A stretch of DNA of 64,000 nt, from contig CAZCDS010000016.1 of NCBI GenBank assembly GCA_964497585.1, forward strand, positions 47,260 to 111,259. Direction: 5' to 3'. Below are positions 17,942 to 26,891 of this stretch, piece by piece. Every line of letters begins with the position of its first letter. The first letter of the stretch is position 1. This DNA comes from CAZCDS01 sp964497585. Lineage in GTDB: Bacteria > Desulfobacterota > Desulfomonilia > Desulfomonilales > Desulfomonilaceae. A model generated the notes under the pieces. That model saw nothing but the letters and a program-made list of their open reading frames with translations. It made no database searches and was not told the origin of the DNA. Made by a program: the position numbers and the translations under genes.

Positions 17942-20062
17942 ATGAGGGTGTCCCGGATCTCGATCCTTGTGGGTCTCGCGCTGGTGGTGACGGTGAGTTC
18001 ACCGTGTTTCCTCCTGGCCGAGGTGAAAAGTGGAGCGCTTTTTGACGAAGCGATCCAGGCTGTCGATTCCGGCAGACCAACACTGGCACAGGAGAAGCTG
18101 AGGGAACTACTCAAGCAGTACCCGGACAATTATCCGGCGTTGGTGGTGCTCGGTCAATTGGAAAGTGAGGAGCTGGGTGGCGGCGACCAGGGTCTCCGTA
18201 GGCTTAACGCAGCGCAGCTACTGATGAAAGCCGCCGTGCTTCAGCCCCTGCGCGCTGAGGCGTTTTTGGCTTTGGCCCAGCTCTACTACAGCTCCGGTTA
18301 CGTGGCGAAAGGGGACGAGGCCGCGAAAATGGCCGTTGCGGCGAACCCGTATTCCTATGAAGCGTTCTGCCTCCTCGGCCAGCGTTACGAGGACAGCGGG
18401 AACTTCACGGAAGCCGCGAAGACCTATTCGAGGGGACTTGAACACTATGGGATGGATCCTTACTTGACCGAGAGACGATACCTTGCCGCCACGCGGGGAG
18501 GACTGACGCCGGAGAAATTCATCACAGTTCCCTCGGGAACAGGCAAACCGTGGTCGATCTTTGTGCGCCAGTATCCAGATTTCTATCTTATGGCAGACTA
18601 CTCCCAGGCCGCGGGGAAAATTCCCAATGCAGCGAGTCATTACAGCTTGCCCCTTTTTCGATTCAACAGTTGCAAACGTGAAACGGTGCCCACACGCCGG
18701 TACAAGGATCTGTACGAGGCCTTCGTAAAGGCTTCTCTCACCGATCCGGGTCTTTACAAGCCAGTGAGGGCCGAGCTTGACCGGATAAGGAAGGAGGCGC
18801 TCAAGGCCATATCCAAAGAGCACGGCGACAAGGCAAAGGCCAAAGCGCTTTACTCGTGGCTAAAGAAAAATGTCCTGAAAACGTACGATCGCAGGAGAGG
18901 GGTGCTCGCCGACTCCCTCCTCAAAAAGAAGAGATATGTTAGTCTGAACGCGTCCATTCTCTACACGCTGATCGCCAGAGAAGCGGGGCTCAAGGTTGAC
19001 GGATCTCTCCTCCCGGGCCATTTCTTCGCCACCGTCGACGACGGCCTGAGAAAAATCCCAGTGGAGCTTTCAGCAGAGGCACGTCTGGGTTTGCCTCAGG
19101 AGAAAGGATTCGATGTGCTTTGGTGGGATCAATTCAGGCTTCTCACCCAACTTAGCAAAGATCATGGAGTGCAGACGGGGGCCGGTTCCCGCATGTTGGG
19201 CTCCCTGGACCCGACCCGACTGACGGCCTACCAATTCCTCAGTACCAACGACCACAACCTGGCACGGATCGAGGATGAGTTCAAGGATGAGACGGAGTAC
19301 AAGAAATCGCTGCAAGAGGCGATCCTCCGAAACAGGAGAGAGCTGGCAAGCCGACTGAGCGCCATACAGGACAGGTATCGCCGTGAGCCCAACAAGCTGG
19401 AAAGCCTGAGCCAGAGAACCAAAGAGAAGTTCAAAGCGGAAAGAAGAAAAGAGGAGCTGGAAATAGGGATAATCAATCAAAGGCTCCGGAAGGCTAAAGC
19501 CAAATATTTTATCGAGACGGGACTGGCACTGCTCAGAAATGCCAAGGCAATGGCTCCGCGTGTCGACGAATTCATCGATCGGGAGGAGCAAGCGCTGGAC
19601 TTGCTGGCCAGTGTTGACGTTGGGCCGGCCATGAACTCGATGATGGATAGGCAGCGGCGGAGAAACGAGTTCTTCAGGCAACTGAGCGAGAATCTCTTGA
19701 ATCTGCAAATTGAGGAGCGTGTATCCGGGAAGGCTTCCGCAGCCGCAACACGGGTCCAGGAAGCCATCCGTAGAATTAACGCGGAACTCGCTGCGATCGA
19801 CGCTGAAGAGAAGAGAAGCTGGAAATCGGAAAAGGATGACTGGCTCAATGCAATCACCAGGCTCGATAAGGTGGTTGAGGAACTTCCGTGCAGTCAGAGA
19901 CTTAAGCGAAGTCTCGAGTCGCTCTGCTGGACGGCAGTGAGGCTTGCTGAAAAGAACAAAGACAACCTCACCGCTGATCAGGTGGTCAGGACCGGCCTTG
20001 CCCGACTTCCGAACAGCGATTTCGCCCGATACTATAGGGATAGAGAATCAGGGAACTTGTGA
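17942..20062 (+). CDS. Exported TPR protein with transglutaminase-like/SirB1-like core and long coiled coil
   Basis: A 706-residue protein. A signal peptide (SRISILVGLALVVTVSSPCF) precedes TPR repeats over about 25-170. A central region (about 295-385) reads SLNASILYTLIAREAGL followed by LLPGHFFATVDDG. This resembles the Cys-less transglutaminase/SirB1 core, in which the expected catalytic Cys position is Asn or Ser. From about 440 to 640 long charged helices suggest a coiled coil. It may act in the periplasm as a scaffold; no enzyme activity is supported. The start is ATG 17942 after GAGGT, directly behind a perfect-consensus promoter. The next gene, 63 bp on, is probably in the same operon. 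Confidence 0.75.
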   Translation: MRVSRISILVGLALVVTVSSPCFLLAEVKSGALFDEAIQAVDSGRPTLAQEKLRELLKQYPDNYPALVVLGQLESEELGGGDQGLRRLNAAQLLMKAAVLQPLRAEAFLALAQLYYSSGYVAKGDEAAKMAVAANPYSYEAFCLLGQRYEDSGNFTEAAKTYSRGLEHYGMDPYLTERRYLAATRGGLTPEKFITVPSGTGKPWSIFVRQYPDFYLMADYSQAAGKIPNAASHYSLPLFRFNSCKRETVPTRRYKDLYEAFVKASLTDPGLYKPVRAELDRIRKEALKAISKEHGDKAKAKALYSWLKKNVLKTYDRRRGVLADSLLKKKRYVSLNASILYTLIAREAGLKVDGSLLPGHFFATVDDGLRKIPVELSAEARLGLPQEKGFDVLWWDQFRLLTQLSKDHGVQTGAGSRMLGSLDPTRLTAYQFLSTNDHNLARIEDEFKDETEYKKSLQEAILRNRRELASRLSAIQDRYRREPNKLESLSQRTKEKFKAERRKEELEIGIINQRLRKAKAKYFIETGLALLRNAKAMAPRVDEFIDREEQALDLLASVDVGPAMNSMMDRQRRRNEFFRQLSENLLNLQIEERVSGKASAAATRVQEAIRRINAELAAIDAEEKRSWKSEKDDWLNAITRLDKVVEELPCSQRLKRSLESLCWTAVRLAEKNKDNLTADQVVRTGLARLPNSDFARYYRDRESGNL

Positions 20063-20125
20063 TTTGTCCGGGCTTTACCCGGGCCTGCAATGAAATGATT
20101 TATCCGGCCGGAAGGAGATAGGATT

Positions 20126-20842
20126 ATGATTCGGAGGTTTGCCCTTTCCATCTTTCTGTGCACCCTTATCACAAGCGTCGGATCCCCAGCCATCGTTACG
20201 GCCCAGGAGACTGAAACCGGGAAGATAAGGGATGGAGTCTACGAACTCACCCTCAAAACCCGAGATGCCAAGAAGATCGTGCTGGACGAGCTGGTCCGAG
20301 ACAGAGACCTCAACCCGGACTCGCTCTACCGAGTGACAACGAGCGGTTACCTGGGATTCAACGAATCTGACTGGGTGGAGAAGCTGGAGTTCAAAGTCTT
20401 CGATATCCCGGTAACGGCAATGCCCGAATACAGGAAGCTCGCCAACGTGCTCGCGGACATCAATGAGAAGATCTCCGCTATTCGGCAAGCCCTGCGCAAC
20501 TACAACCAGCTTTCACTCCGCTTGATGAAAATCTGCGACAAGAGCCTCTTTCCCACGCTGAGATCCATGGACGAGAACATCTCCCAGCAGCTTATCGTGT
20601 ATCAGCAACTCAAGGCCCTCCGAGAGCTGGTAGCCAACTCCCTCGATCGGTTCGTGCGCAAGCGTTCTTGCGTGGACAGGTTCGCCAGGTACGACACGGA
20701 TCTCAACATCTACACCAAGCGCCTGACCAATCTCTGCAAGGACTTTGACCGACTGAGAAAGAAAGCTCTGGACCGGTCTGCAGAAGTGGACTTGAGCTCC
20801 AAGGAACAAAAATCCGAGGAGAAGGGAAGCAGCCCAAAGTAA
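20126..20842 (+). CDS. Secreted hypothetical protein, helical
   Basis: A 238-residue protein with a signal peptide (IRRFALSIFLCTLITSVGSP, cleavage after TAQ or nearby). It has a mixed region (EKLEFKVFDIPVTAMPEY) and long helices with two conserved-looking cysteines (ICDKS, RSCVDRF). I do not recognise the family. GGAAGGAGAT precedes the ATG. A small CCGGG/CCCGG hairpin lies in the 63-bp gap from the TPR gene, so the two probably share the strong promoter. Confidence 0.7.
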   Translation: MIRRFALSIFLCTLITSVGSPAIVTAQETETGKIRDGVYELTLKTRDAKKIVLDELVRDRDLNPDSLYRVTTSGYLGFNESDWVEKLEFKVFDIPVTAMPEYRKLANVLADINEKISAIRQALRNYNQLSLRLMKICDKSLFPTLRSMDENISQQLIVYQQLKALRELVANSLDRFVRKRSCVDRFARYDTDLNIYTKRLTNLCKDFDRLRKKALDRSAEVDLSSKEQKSEEKGSSPK

Positions 20843-21222
20843 AGGAGCGGATTCCGGATTTTGTCAGCGGATTGGTGAGGCTCAGCCGGCCAGATAGTAC
20901 TGAGCCCTAAACATCCAGCAGGAGAAGGGGCCGACCGCCGCGCGCAAAGGTTTCCTGAAAACCGGTGGGTTGGACAGCACTACAAAAAGCACAGACCCTG
21001 TGGTTCAGTGGCGCCCGAGGGCTGCAACAGAGGTTTCCGAAACGAATCTCCAATTGCTGGGAGACCTTGTCTCGCGAGGCAGGCCTCCCGGCCTGCCAGT
21101 CCGTCGGAATTTCTCAGCAGTGCCATATGCAAAACGGACTTGGGGTCCATCGGACCCATGAGGACAAATGCGCGTCCTCATAGGACGACGGTTGGTCACG
21201 CGAACAATCGCGAATTCATATC
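20843..21222. other. Intergenic region ahead of mobA
   Basis: About 380 bp. It holds the hairpin at 21078-21097 and no recognisable gene. The ribosome-binding site for mobA is weak. Confidence 0.4.
21078..21097. repeat. 8-bp perfect hairpin
   Basis: GGCAGGCC (21078-21085), loop TCCC and GGCCTGCC (21090-21097). No T tract follows on the plus strand, so an intrinsic terminator is doubtful. It could be a REP-like palindrome. Confidence 0.45.
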
Positions 21223-21891
21223 ATGGTGCGCCATATGGTTAAGCGTTTCCAGGAGGACGGGGCGGGGAATCTCTCCTCCATTACGGGCATCATCCTGGCG
21301 GGTGGCGCGTCTCGTCGAATGGGCGGTGTGAACAAAGCGCTCCTGAAGATCGGTGGGAGAACAGTCATTGAACGGATCGTGGGCGTCTTGGCACGAGTGT
21401 TCCGCGACGTCATCGTGGTCACGAACAGCCCAAAACCGTTTCGTTTCCTTGGGCTTCCTACGTATCCCGACATCATTCCGGGCCGAGGATCCCTGGGCGG
21501 CTTGCTCACTGGCCTGCATATGTCCGCAGAGCAGGGGGGATTCCTTGTGGCCTGTGACATGCCCTTTCTTAATGAGGCGCTCATAAGACGCATGATTGGA
21601 CTGGTTGCCGGGCGTGATGTCGTCATCCCGAGCATAGACGGTATGCTCGAACCGCTCCATGCCTTTTACTCGAAACGCTGCATTCCGCACATCGAAGCGC
21701 TTCTCGAAGCGGATGACCTCAAGATAATCCACCTCTTCGCCAAGATAGACATGCTCGAAGTGCCGGAAGAGGAGCTGATCCGGATAGACCCGAATCTCAG
21801 GTTCGCGATTAACCTGAATACCCCGGAAGACTACGAAAAGGCCGAAAAACTGGCGCGCCAAATTGATAGGACAGATTCTCCAGGACCCTGA
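21223..21891 (+). CDS. mobA: Molybdenum cofactor guanylyltransferase
   Basis: A 222-residue nucleotidyltransferase that joins GMP to molybdopterin to give the bis-MGD form used by many anaerobic oxidoreductases. The signature ILAGGASRRMGGVNKALL binds GTP. PGRGSLGGLLTGL and VACDMPFLN (the metal-binding DxP region) follow in order. The N-terminus has about 20 residues before the strand, so ATG 21235 is an alternative start. A Sec- and Mo-using formate dehydrogenase elsewhere would be a natural client, but none is in the window. moaA at 51184 belongs to the same pathway. Confidence 0.93.
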   Translation: MVRHMVKRFQEDGAGNLSSITGIILAGGASRRMGGVNKALLKIGGRTVIERIVGVLARVFRDVIVVTNSPKPFRFLGLPTYPDIIPGRGSLGGLLTGLHMSAEQGGFLVACDMPFLNEALIRRMIGLVAGRDVVIPSIDGMLEPLHAFYSKRCIPHIEALLEADDLKIIHLFAKIDMLEVPEEELIRIDPNLRFAINLNTPEDYEKAEKLARQIDRTDSPGP

Positions 21892-22002
21892 TTCATACGA
21901 TTTCGCCTTCGAACAGCTAATTTGGCAAGGCCCTCTTTCCAGCAAGGGTCCCCCCTGGCGACCTCTGGCTGCCGTGGACTGATTTCCACAAGCGTGACAA
22001 GC

Positions 22003-23169
22003 CTAGTACTCATAAGGCAGGAATAGCTTTCGGTGCTCGTCCAGGGCGAACCGGTCGGTCATGCCGGCAATGTAATCACATACGGTGCGCTCAAGAGGAT
22101 CTTCGTTCCGGGCAATTCGCTTTTGGACGCCGGGCGGAAGCTGTGAGGGCCGCTTCACATATTCGTGGAAAAGGTCGCTCAGCAGGCGATTTGCCTTGTA
22201 TTGCATTCGCAGTATCTTGTGATGCGTATAGAAGCGGGAGTGGAGGAATTTGTTGAGTTTCTTCTTCCACTCGGTCATCCGTGGCGTGAACCGCACCGCA
22301 GGCTCGCTCGTGCCCATAATCTCCTCCGATGACGAGAACGAGCGATCGGCGAGGAACGTTTCCGTAGCGTTGAGAACGTCTCGTATGAACGTGTCGATAA
22401 GCTTGCGGGTGCTTTGATATCGGAACGTATCTCTGTCGAGTTTGGGATAACGGGTTCGGATCCTCTCGGTGACTTCGTTCCAGAGATCGAGTTCCGCCAA
22501 ATCCGTCTCGTCGAAGTACCCCGACCTGAGCCCGTCTTCGATGTCGTGGCAACTATAGGCTATCTCGTCGGCGTAGTTCACGATTTGGGTCTCAAGGGAG
22601 GGCTGGGGGAGGTTGAGGAATTCCTTCACCACCTGTTCCGGCGCATGATCGTACACGGTGGAATGTCGAATGATTCCTGATCGGGTCTCATAGCAGAGGT
22701 TGAGGCCGGGAAAATCGGGATATCGAGCCTCGAGGGTCTCCACAACACGCAGGGACTGGCTGTTGTGCTCGAACCCGCCGTGCTCCTTCATGATGCCCTG
22801 AAGCGAACGTTCACCCGCGTGACCGAAAGGAGTGTGGCCAAGGTCGTGGGCGAGCGCGATCGCGTTGGTCAGATCTTCGTTGGCGCCGAGGTACTGGCTG
22901 ATACTTCTGGCAATTTGAGCCACTTCCAGCGTGTGGGTCAGGCGCGTCCGATAGTGGTCGCCTTCGTAATATGCAAAAACCTGCGTCTTGTACTCGAGAC
23001 GCCGAAACGCCTTGGAGTGAATGATTCTGTCCCGGTCCCGCTGGAAAGCGGTTCTGTACGGGCATTCTTCTTCGGGATAAGCTCTCCCCTTGGTGTCCTG
23101 GGACAGGAGGGCGTACGGAGCCAGGAAAGCCCTCTCCTTGCGTTCCTGATCGGCTCGGCTAACGATCAC
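22003..23169 (-). CDS. dgt: Deoxyguanosinetriphosphate triphosphohydrolase-like protein
   Basis: A 388-residue HD-domain enzyme that removes tripolyphosphate from dNTPs. Markers include the FRRLEYKTQVF strand, RTRLTHTLEVAQIAR and HDLGHTPFGHAGE, the HD metal site. SQSLRVVE and ETQIVNYADEIAYSCHD follow. It is full length for the dGTPase-like subfamily. The start is GTG 23169 after a GGGGAG site. It converges on mobA and is followed on the same strand by nothing else within 100 bp. Confidence 0.93.
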   Translation of the reverse strand: MIVSRADQERKERAFLAPYALLSQDTKGRAYPEEECPYRTAFQRDRDRIIHSKAFRRLEYKTQVFAYYEGDHYRTRLTHTLEVAQIARSISQYLGANEDLTNAIALAHDLGHTPFGHAGERSLQGIMKEHGGFEHNSQSLRVVETLEARYPDFPGLNLCYETRSGIIRHSTVYDHAPEQVVKEFLNLPQPSLETQIVNYADEIAYSCHDIEDGLRSGYFDETDLAELDLWNEVTERIRTRYPKLDRDTFRYQSTRKLIDTFIRDVLNATETFLADRSFSSSEEIMGTSEPAVRFTPRMTEWKKKLNKFLHSRFYTHHKILRMQYKANRLLSDLFHEYVKRPSQLPPGVQKRIARNEDPLERTVCDYIAGMTDRFALDEHRKLFLPYEY

Positions 23170-23278
23170 AACCCTCTCCCCTCGCGATCAACACCACCCC
23201 GCACAACAGCGCCCGGAGCCGCACACACGTCAACCAGCCGGGAAGGCGCCTGTCTCGCTCTGATTCACGGGACCTCTG

Positions 23279-23719
23279 TCACCGCGGCGGTCCGGTAAGC
23301 ACGAGGTTGACAATGAGCGCGAAGGCCAAGATTACCGCCAACGAAGCAACGATCCACCCGATGATACGGATTCCTGTCCCCCTCGCCTTCTCTTCCGCCG
23401 GCAGAACCACCTGTTCGGAAGGAAAACGGAACTCGTCAAACGCCTCCCGTTCAGGGGACAAGCCAGGGGACAGGGAATTCAGTGACTCGTTGCGCGGATC
23501 GATCTTCTCGGTCGGTCTTGGAGGGGAGGTGGCCGGCGCAGATTCCCGTTTGGCAGGCGCTGCGCTCTTGAGCGAGGCAGTGGGCCCTGTGGGAGCCTTG
23601 CGCGCGGTAAGCCCGATCCCCTTGCAGTGAGGACAGCGGACCTTCACAGCTCTGCCCACGGGAATGCGTTCGTCGTCTACCCTCATCTTGCCGCTGCAAT
23701 AGGAACACTTGAGAATCAT
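23279..23719 (-). CDS. Zinc-ribbon protein with C-terminal transmembrane anchor
   Basis: A 146-residue protein. The N-terminal zinc ribbon has CSYC at the start and RCPHCKG about 25 residues later (MJ0042-like finger). A Pro/Ala/Ser-rich linker follows, then one membrane helix (IIGWIVASLAVILAFALIVN) near the end. The topology suggests a cytoplasmic ribbon tethered to the membrane. Such proteins are common in delta-proteobacteria and have no assigned role. It lies upstream of dgt on the same strand, 109 bp away. Confidence 0.75.
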   Translation of the reverse strand: MILKCSYCSGKMRVDDERIPVGRAVKVRCPHCKGIGLTARKAPTGPTASLKSAAPAKRESAPATSPPRPTEKIDPRNESLNSLSPGLSPEREAFDEFRFPSEQVVLPAEEKARGTGIRIIGWIVASLAVILAFALIVNLVLTGPPR

Positions 23720-24425
23720 GGCTCGTATGGGCCGCTCGAATCTTGGGTCGATGGTCCCAGAAGATCAGGATTGCCGCAGGCGATCCCCGCCATCTGCATT
23801 GAGATAGTTCGGCCGGAAGCATCCACGGGGGCGGGTCAACTCACGGGACTGTCTGGTAGAGTCAATCCTCCGAAGGCCCCATGGCAGCGCCATGGATCTT
23901 CGGACTGACCGCGCCGTCCAGGTCTCCCAGGTGCTGCTCCCACGTTATTAGCCTATCAGTCCCCCTCTGTCAATCACGCCGGCTCACGCATTTTTGTGCA
24001 ATGATGTTCAAAGACTGAAGCTGAGACTTTAACTTGCCAGGACGGGAACCGGTTGTCCGCTCGCGGCCGGACAAGGTCCCTCGTCGGCGCTGGGTCCTCA
24101 GAGCAGGGGAGCCTGCACGGGTCGCAGAGATCCTGATGCCGTGGCTTTCAAGCGGCCAAGCTTCTCTGTCATCCCCACCTTCTCTCGAAGGGGGCGGGGC
24201 AAGCAGGCTTCCTCCTGCCCCGTTTTGGGAGATAGGGCTCGGGTGAGGACTAACAGCTCCCGCGCGACACACATCTGTGCCTATCCACACGTGGAGCCGG
24301 CACGAGATATCCGGGCCGCAGGAGAACCATATCTCTCCGGGCTTCATTGGCACGGTCCGGTAAGGTGGTACGAAAGGGCCTACGGGCATTTTCTTGAAAG
24401 GAGCCCTGTCACCGCCCCTTTGCTC
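23720..24425. other. 700-bp region without a recognised gene
   Basis: Frames on both strands are low in family resemblance. It holds the terminator-like hairpin at 24195-24226. I see no RNA gene. Confidence 0.4.
24195..24226 (+). terminator. Terminator-like hairpin with T run
   Basis: CGGGGCA (24195-24201) pairs with TGCCCCG (24216-24222), with a further three pairs inside, followed by TTTT. No plus-strand gene ends near it, so it may be a stray element or end an unseen RNA. Confidence 0.3.
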
Positions 24426-24611
24426 CTAGCTCTCGGACGGCGCGTAATAGCACCTCTTCGGCGATACGACGAGTCCCTGTTTTTTCAAAGAACCGATAAT
24501 CTTTGAGACCTCCTTGGATTCCAATTCCAGAGATTTGGCCACATCACCCGGCCTGACCGGTTTCCCGGCCTTCTTCATCGCGTTGAGCACGTCCTTTTCT
24601 TTCTTGTCCAT
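24426..24611 (-). CDS. Small winged-helix DNA-binding protein
   Basis: A 61-residue protein that is nearly all winged helix: DVLNAMKKAGKPVRPGDVAKSL, then KEVSKIIGSLKKQGLVVSPKRCYY. The layout (helix, turn, recognition helix, wing) matches MarR/ArsR-like mini regulators. GGAG lies nine bases before the ATG. Its target is not evident; the divergent GNAT genes are candidates by position only. Confidence 0.78.
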   Translation of the reverse strand: MDKKEKDVLNAMKKAGKPVRPGDVAKSLELESKEVSKIIGSLKKQGLVVSPKRCYYAPSES

Positions 24612-24820
24612 GTTTCACCGCTCCATTCTGACAATTTCCTTTATGACAAACCATCCTTAGACCAAGATCGCGGCCTTTTCAATGGATTTGAAGTGTCAGA
24701 CCTCGCGGAAGCAAACCTGTCCCATATGTTCGCTGCGACCTATTCCGCTGATTGTCCCCCTGGCTAGAGTCTGCTAAGAAATTGGTAACGAGTAGCGTTT
24801 CCTGCCGGAAGGAGCAGCAT

Positions 24821-25387
24821 ATGCTTGAAGATTATCCCAAAGAAGTGGTGGCCAAAGACGGCACGCCGATACTCATCAGGCCGGTTGTCAAGGAAGACGA
24901 ACAGGCGCTGAGGGGATTCTTTGCACGAATTCCCGAGCACGAGCGCTGGTTTCTCAGAGGCGACATGGGCGAACCCGCGGTCCTGAAGGAATGGATCGAT
25001 GCCCTGGATTACAGTCGGGTTTTGCCCATGGTCGCGGTCAACGCCGATGATGGAACCGTCCTCGCCAATCTAAGGCTCCACCGGAGGCCTGCGGCCTGTA
25101 TGCGACACGTGGCCCATCTGAGAATTGTGGTCGATCCGGCACACCGTCACCAACGGGTCGGGACCTGGATGCTCCTCGACATTATCAAGCTTGCCATGGA
25201 CATGGGCCTGGAGAAGCTTGTCGCCGAATTCGTCGCCGGAGTCGAAGAGGCTGCCATAGGCGCCGCGCACAAACTCGACTTCTACGAACAGGCCGTTCTG
25301 AAGGACTATGTGAAAGACCCCAGAGGAGATTATCGCGACCTCATCATCATGGTGAAAAACCTGCACGCTCAATGGAGCGACTTTTGA
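24821..25387 (+). CDS. GNAT-family N-acetyltransferase
   Basis: A 188-residue GNAT protein. The fold shows in 'LIRPVVKEDEQALRGFFARIP' at the N-terminus. 'AHLRIVVDPAHRHQRVGTWML' carries the acetyl-CoA-binding R/Q-x-x-G-x-G/T loop. A C-terminal helix-strand pair follows. ATG 24821 follows CGGAAGGAG and is preferred to the earlier in-frame start at 24752. It overlaps the acuA-like gene by 16 bp, so the two are coupled. It may act with it on a shared protein substrate, but this is inferred from position alone. Confidence 0.85.
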   Translation: MLEDYPKEVVAKDGTPILIRPVVKEDEQALRGFFARIPEHERWFLRGDMGEPAVLKEWIDALDYSRVLPMVAVNADDGTVLANLRLHRRPAACMRHVAHLRIVVDPAHRHQRVGTWMLLDIIKLAMDMGLEKLVAEFVAGVEEAAIGAAHKLDFYEQAVLKDYVKDPRGDYRDLIIMVKNLHAQWSDF

Positions 25388-26103
25388 CTCTGCATTCGCG
25401 TGAAAAGATTCTTCAAAGCCTGGCGAGCACAACGTACGTGGAATCGACCGAGAAGGGGTCCCTCTCCGTCATACCGCGTTGCCCACCCGAACTCTTCGAG
25501 CACCTGGAGCTGGACTCGGGTCTTGGCCGCTTTGCCCACTACGCGTCCATAATCGGCAAGCTGACCGCATTCGAGAAAATCGCTCGGAAAAAGGGCGGAC
25601 GAGTGGCACTAGCGCTGATTGACGGGGAACGTGTCGTCGGATACGGCGCGTGCTGGTATCCCGGATCGGACGACCGTTGGAGCAAGCTCGGGGAATTGAT
25701 GTACGAGATGGGCGCGCTGGAAGTCAGCCGAAACTACCGAGGCATGGGCATCGCGGGAAAGATATTTCGCCTCCTCATGCAGGACGACTTCTTCGAAGAC
25801 AAGATCGCCTACATGTACGGATTCTCGTGGCACTGGGACCTTGACGGGAGCGGCTTGACCATGGCTCAGTACCGGAAGATGATGCTCGGGCTGCTCAAAA
25901 GATACGGGTTCGAGGAGTGCTACACCAACGAGCCGAATGTGGGTCTGCGGGAAGAGAATTTCTTCATGGTCAGGATTGGTTCTCGTGTCTCGCAAGAGGA
26001 CCGAATCCGCTTTCGAGACCTCCGCTTCGGCATTGTGAGAAGAAAGCCGGGAACTCCCGCCACTCGAGCTGTCGCCACCCAACGGAAGAACGCCTCCGTC
26101 TGA
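25372..26103 (+). CDS. acuA: AcuA-like protein acetyltransferase
   Basis: A 243-residue GNAT protein resembling Bacillus AcuA, which acetylates and switches off acetyl-CoA synthetase. Shared features are the N-terminal 'EKGSLSVIPRCPPE' and the GACWYPGSDDRW strand. The core reads ELGALEV-like (EMGALEVSRNYRGMGIAGK), then the characteristic SWHWDLDGSGLTMAQYRKMM block, and near the end 'GSRVSQEDRIRFRDLRF'. I rate the AcuA match as strong. No deacetylase (acuC/sirtuin) or acs gene is adjacent. It is coupled to the GNAT gene upstream. Confidence 0.86.
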   Translation: MERLLTLHSREKILQSLASTTYVESTEKGSLSVIPRCPPELFEHLELDSGLGRFAHYASIIGKLTAFEKIARKKGGRVALALIDGERVVGYGACWYPGSDDRWSKLGELMYEMGALEVSRNYRGMGIAGKIFRLLMQDDFFEDKIAYMYGFSWHWDLDGSGLTMAQYRKMMLGLLKRYGFEECYTNEPNVGLREENFFMVRIGSRVSQEDRIRFRDLRFGIVRRKPGTPATRAVATQRKNASV

Positions 26104-26167
26104 ACAAGGCTCAAGGAATGTCCCGCCAAGAAGTGGGTTTGTCCCGGCGAACCCCGAGGGCGATGGT

Positions 26168-26758
26168 ATGTTCGGTGGCACTTCGGCACAACCACAAGGC
26201 ATTGCAGACGCTTCATTGAGACGCTTGACCGGCTGGGTAGGGAGTGATATCCCAGCTTCCATGGATCCGACTTCCCCCCCAGCATCCGATGGTCCGATTC
26301 GCGACAGGTGGGACGTTGAAAAGCTCTTTGCGGTGGCTTCGACGGTGAAACAAAATGCGTCGGTCCCGTTGAGCCGTTTCCGTGTCGGGGCTGCGGTCCT
26401 GACCAAGAGCGGCAAGATCTTCGAGGGATGCAATACCGAGTCCCTCATCCCCGTGTTAGGGGCCTGCGCGGAACGCAACGCGATCAACCATGCGCTTATC
26501 CATGGCGAGCGAAGTTTCCTCGCGGTAGCCGTCGTGTCGGATCTCCACGCACCGCTTCTTCCGTGCGGCGCGTGCCTCCAATATATCCAGGAGTTCGCCC
26601 GGGAGGACGGACGGGACATCCTCATTATCGCTCAAGGATCCTCGGGGGACCGGGTCATAACCAGCCTGGAGGAGCTGTTCAAGGGGGGCTTTCCCGCCGA
26701 GACCTCGCCCCGAGATATCCAGGAATCCTTCCGTTGGACCGTGGAGGCCGACGAATAG
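26168..26758 (+). CDS. cdd: Cytidine deaminase-type zinc enzyme
   Basis: A 196-residue protein whose core (residues about 45-165) is a cytidine deaminase: SRFRVGAAVLTKSGKIFEGCN, CAERNAI and PCGACLQ supply the zinc ligands and the catalytic Glu. It converts cytidine or deoxycytidine to uridine nucleosides. The N-terminus has about 40 extra residues. ATG 26168 has CGAGGG at good spacing; an internal ATG at 26261 would remove part of this extension. It is codirectional with acuA, 64 bp downstream. Confidence 0.9.
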   Translation: MFGGTSAQPQGIADASLRRLTGWVGSDIPASMDPTSPPASDGPIRDRWDVEKLFAVASTVKQNASVPLSRFRVGAAVLTKSGKIFEGCNTESLIPVLGACAERNAINHALIHGERSFLAVAVVSDLHAPLLPCGACLQYIQEFAREDGRDILIIAQGSSGDRVITSLEELFKGGFPAETSPRDIQESFRWTVEADE

Positions 26759-26792
26759 CTGCACCGCTTACCCCCGCGCGACCACATTCCCC

Positions 26793-26821
26793 TTGACATT
26801 ATTAAGAAATTACTTTAACAT
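26793..26821 (+). promoter_or_regulatory. Probable sigma-70 promoter
   Basis: TTGACA (26793-26798), 17-base spacer and TAACAT (26816-26821), a 4-of-6 match to the -10. It lies about 70 bp before the vWA-OmpA gene in an AT-rich patch. Confidence 0.6.
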
Positions 26822-26891
26822 AGAGCTGTATATATGGGACTTTAGGCACTTTCACCGTCCTGTAAGTGCTCGTCTCAACGGAGGATCGTCC

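Noticed and set aside
26101..26167. Second selenocysteine site at the TGA ending acuA
   Set aside because: Sequence after this TGA has no homology to AcuA, no SECIS-like hairpin was seen, and the protein is already full length.
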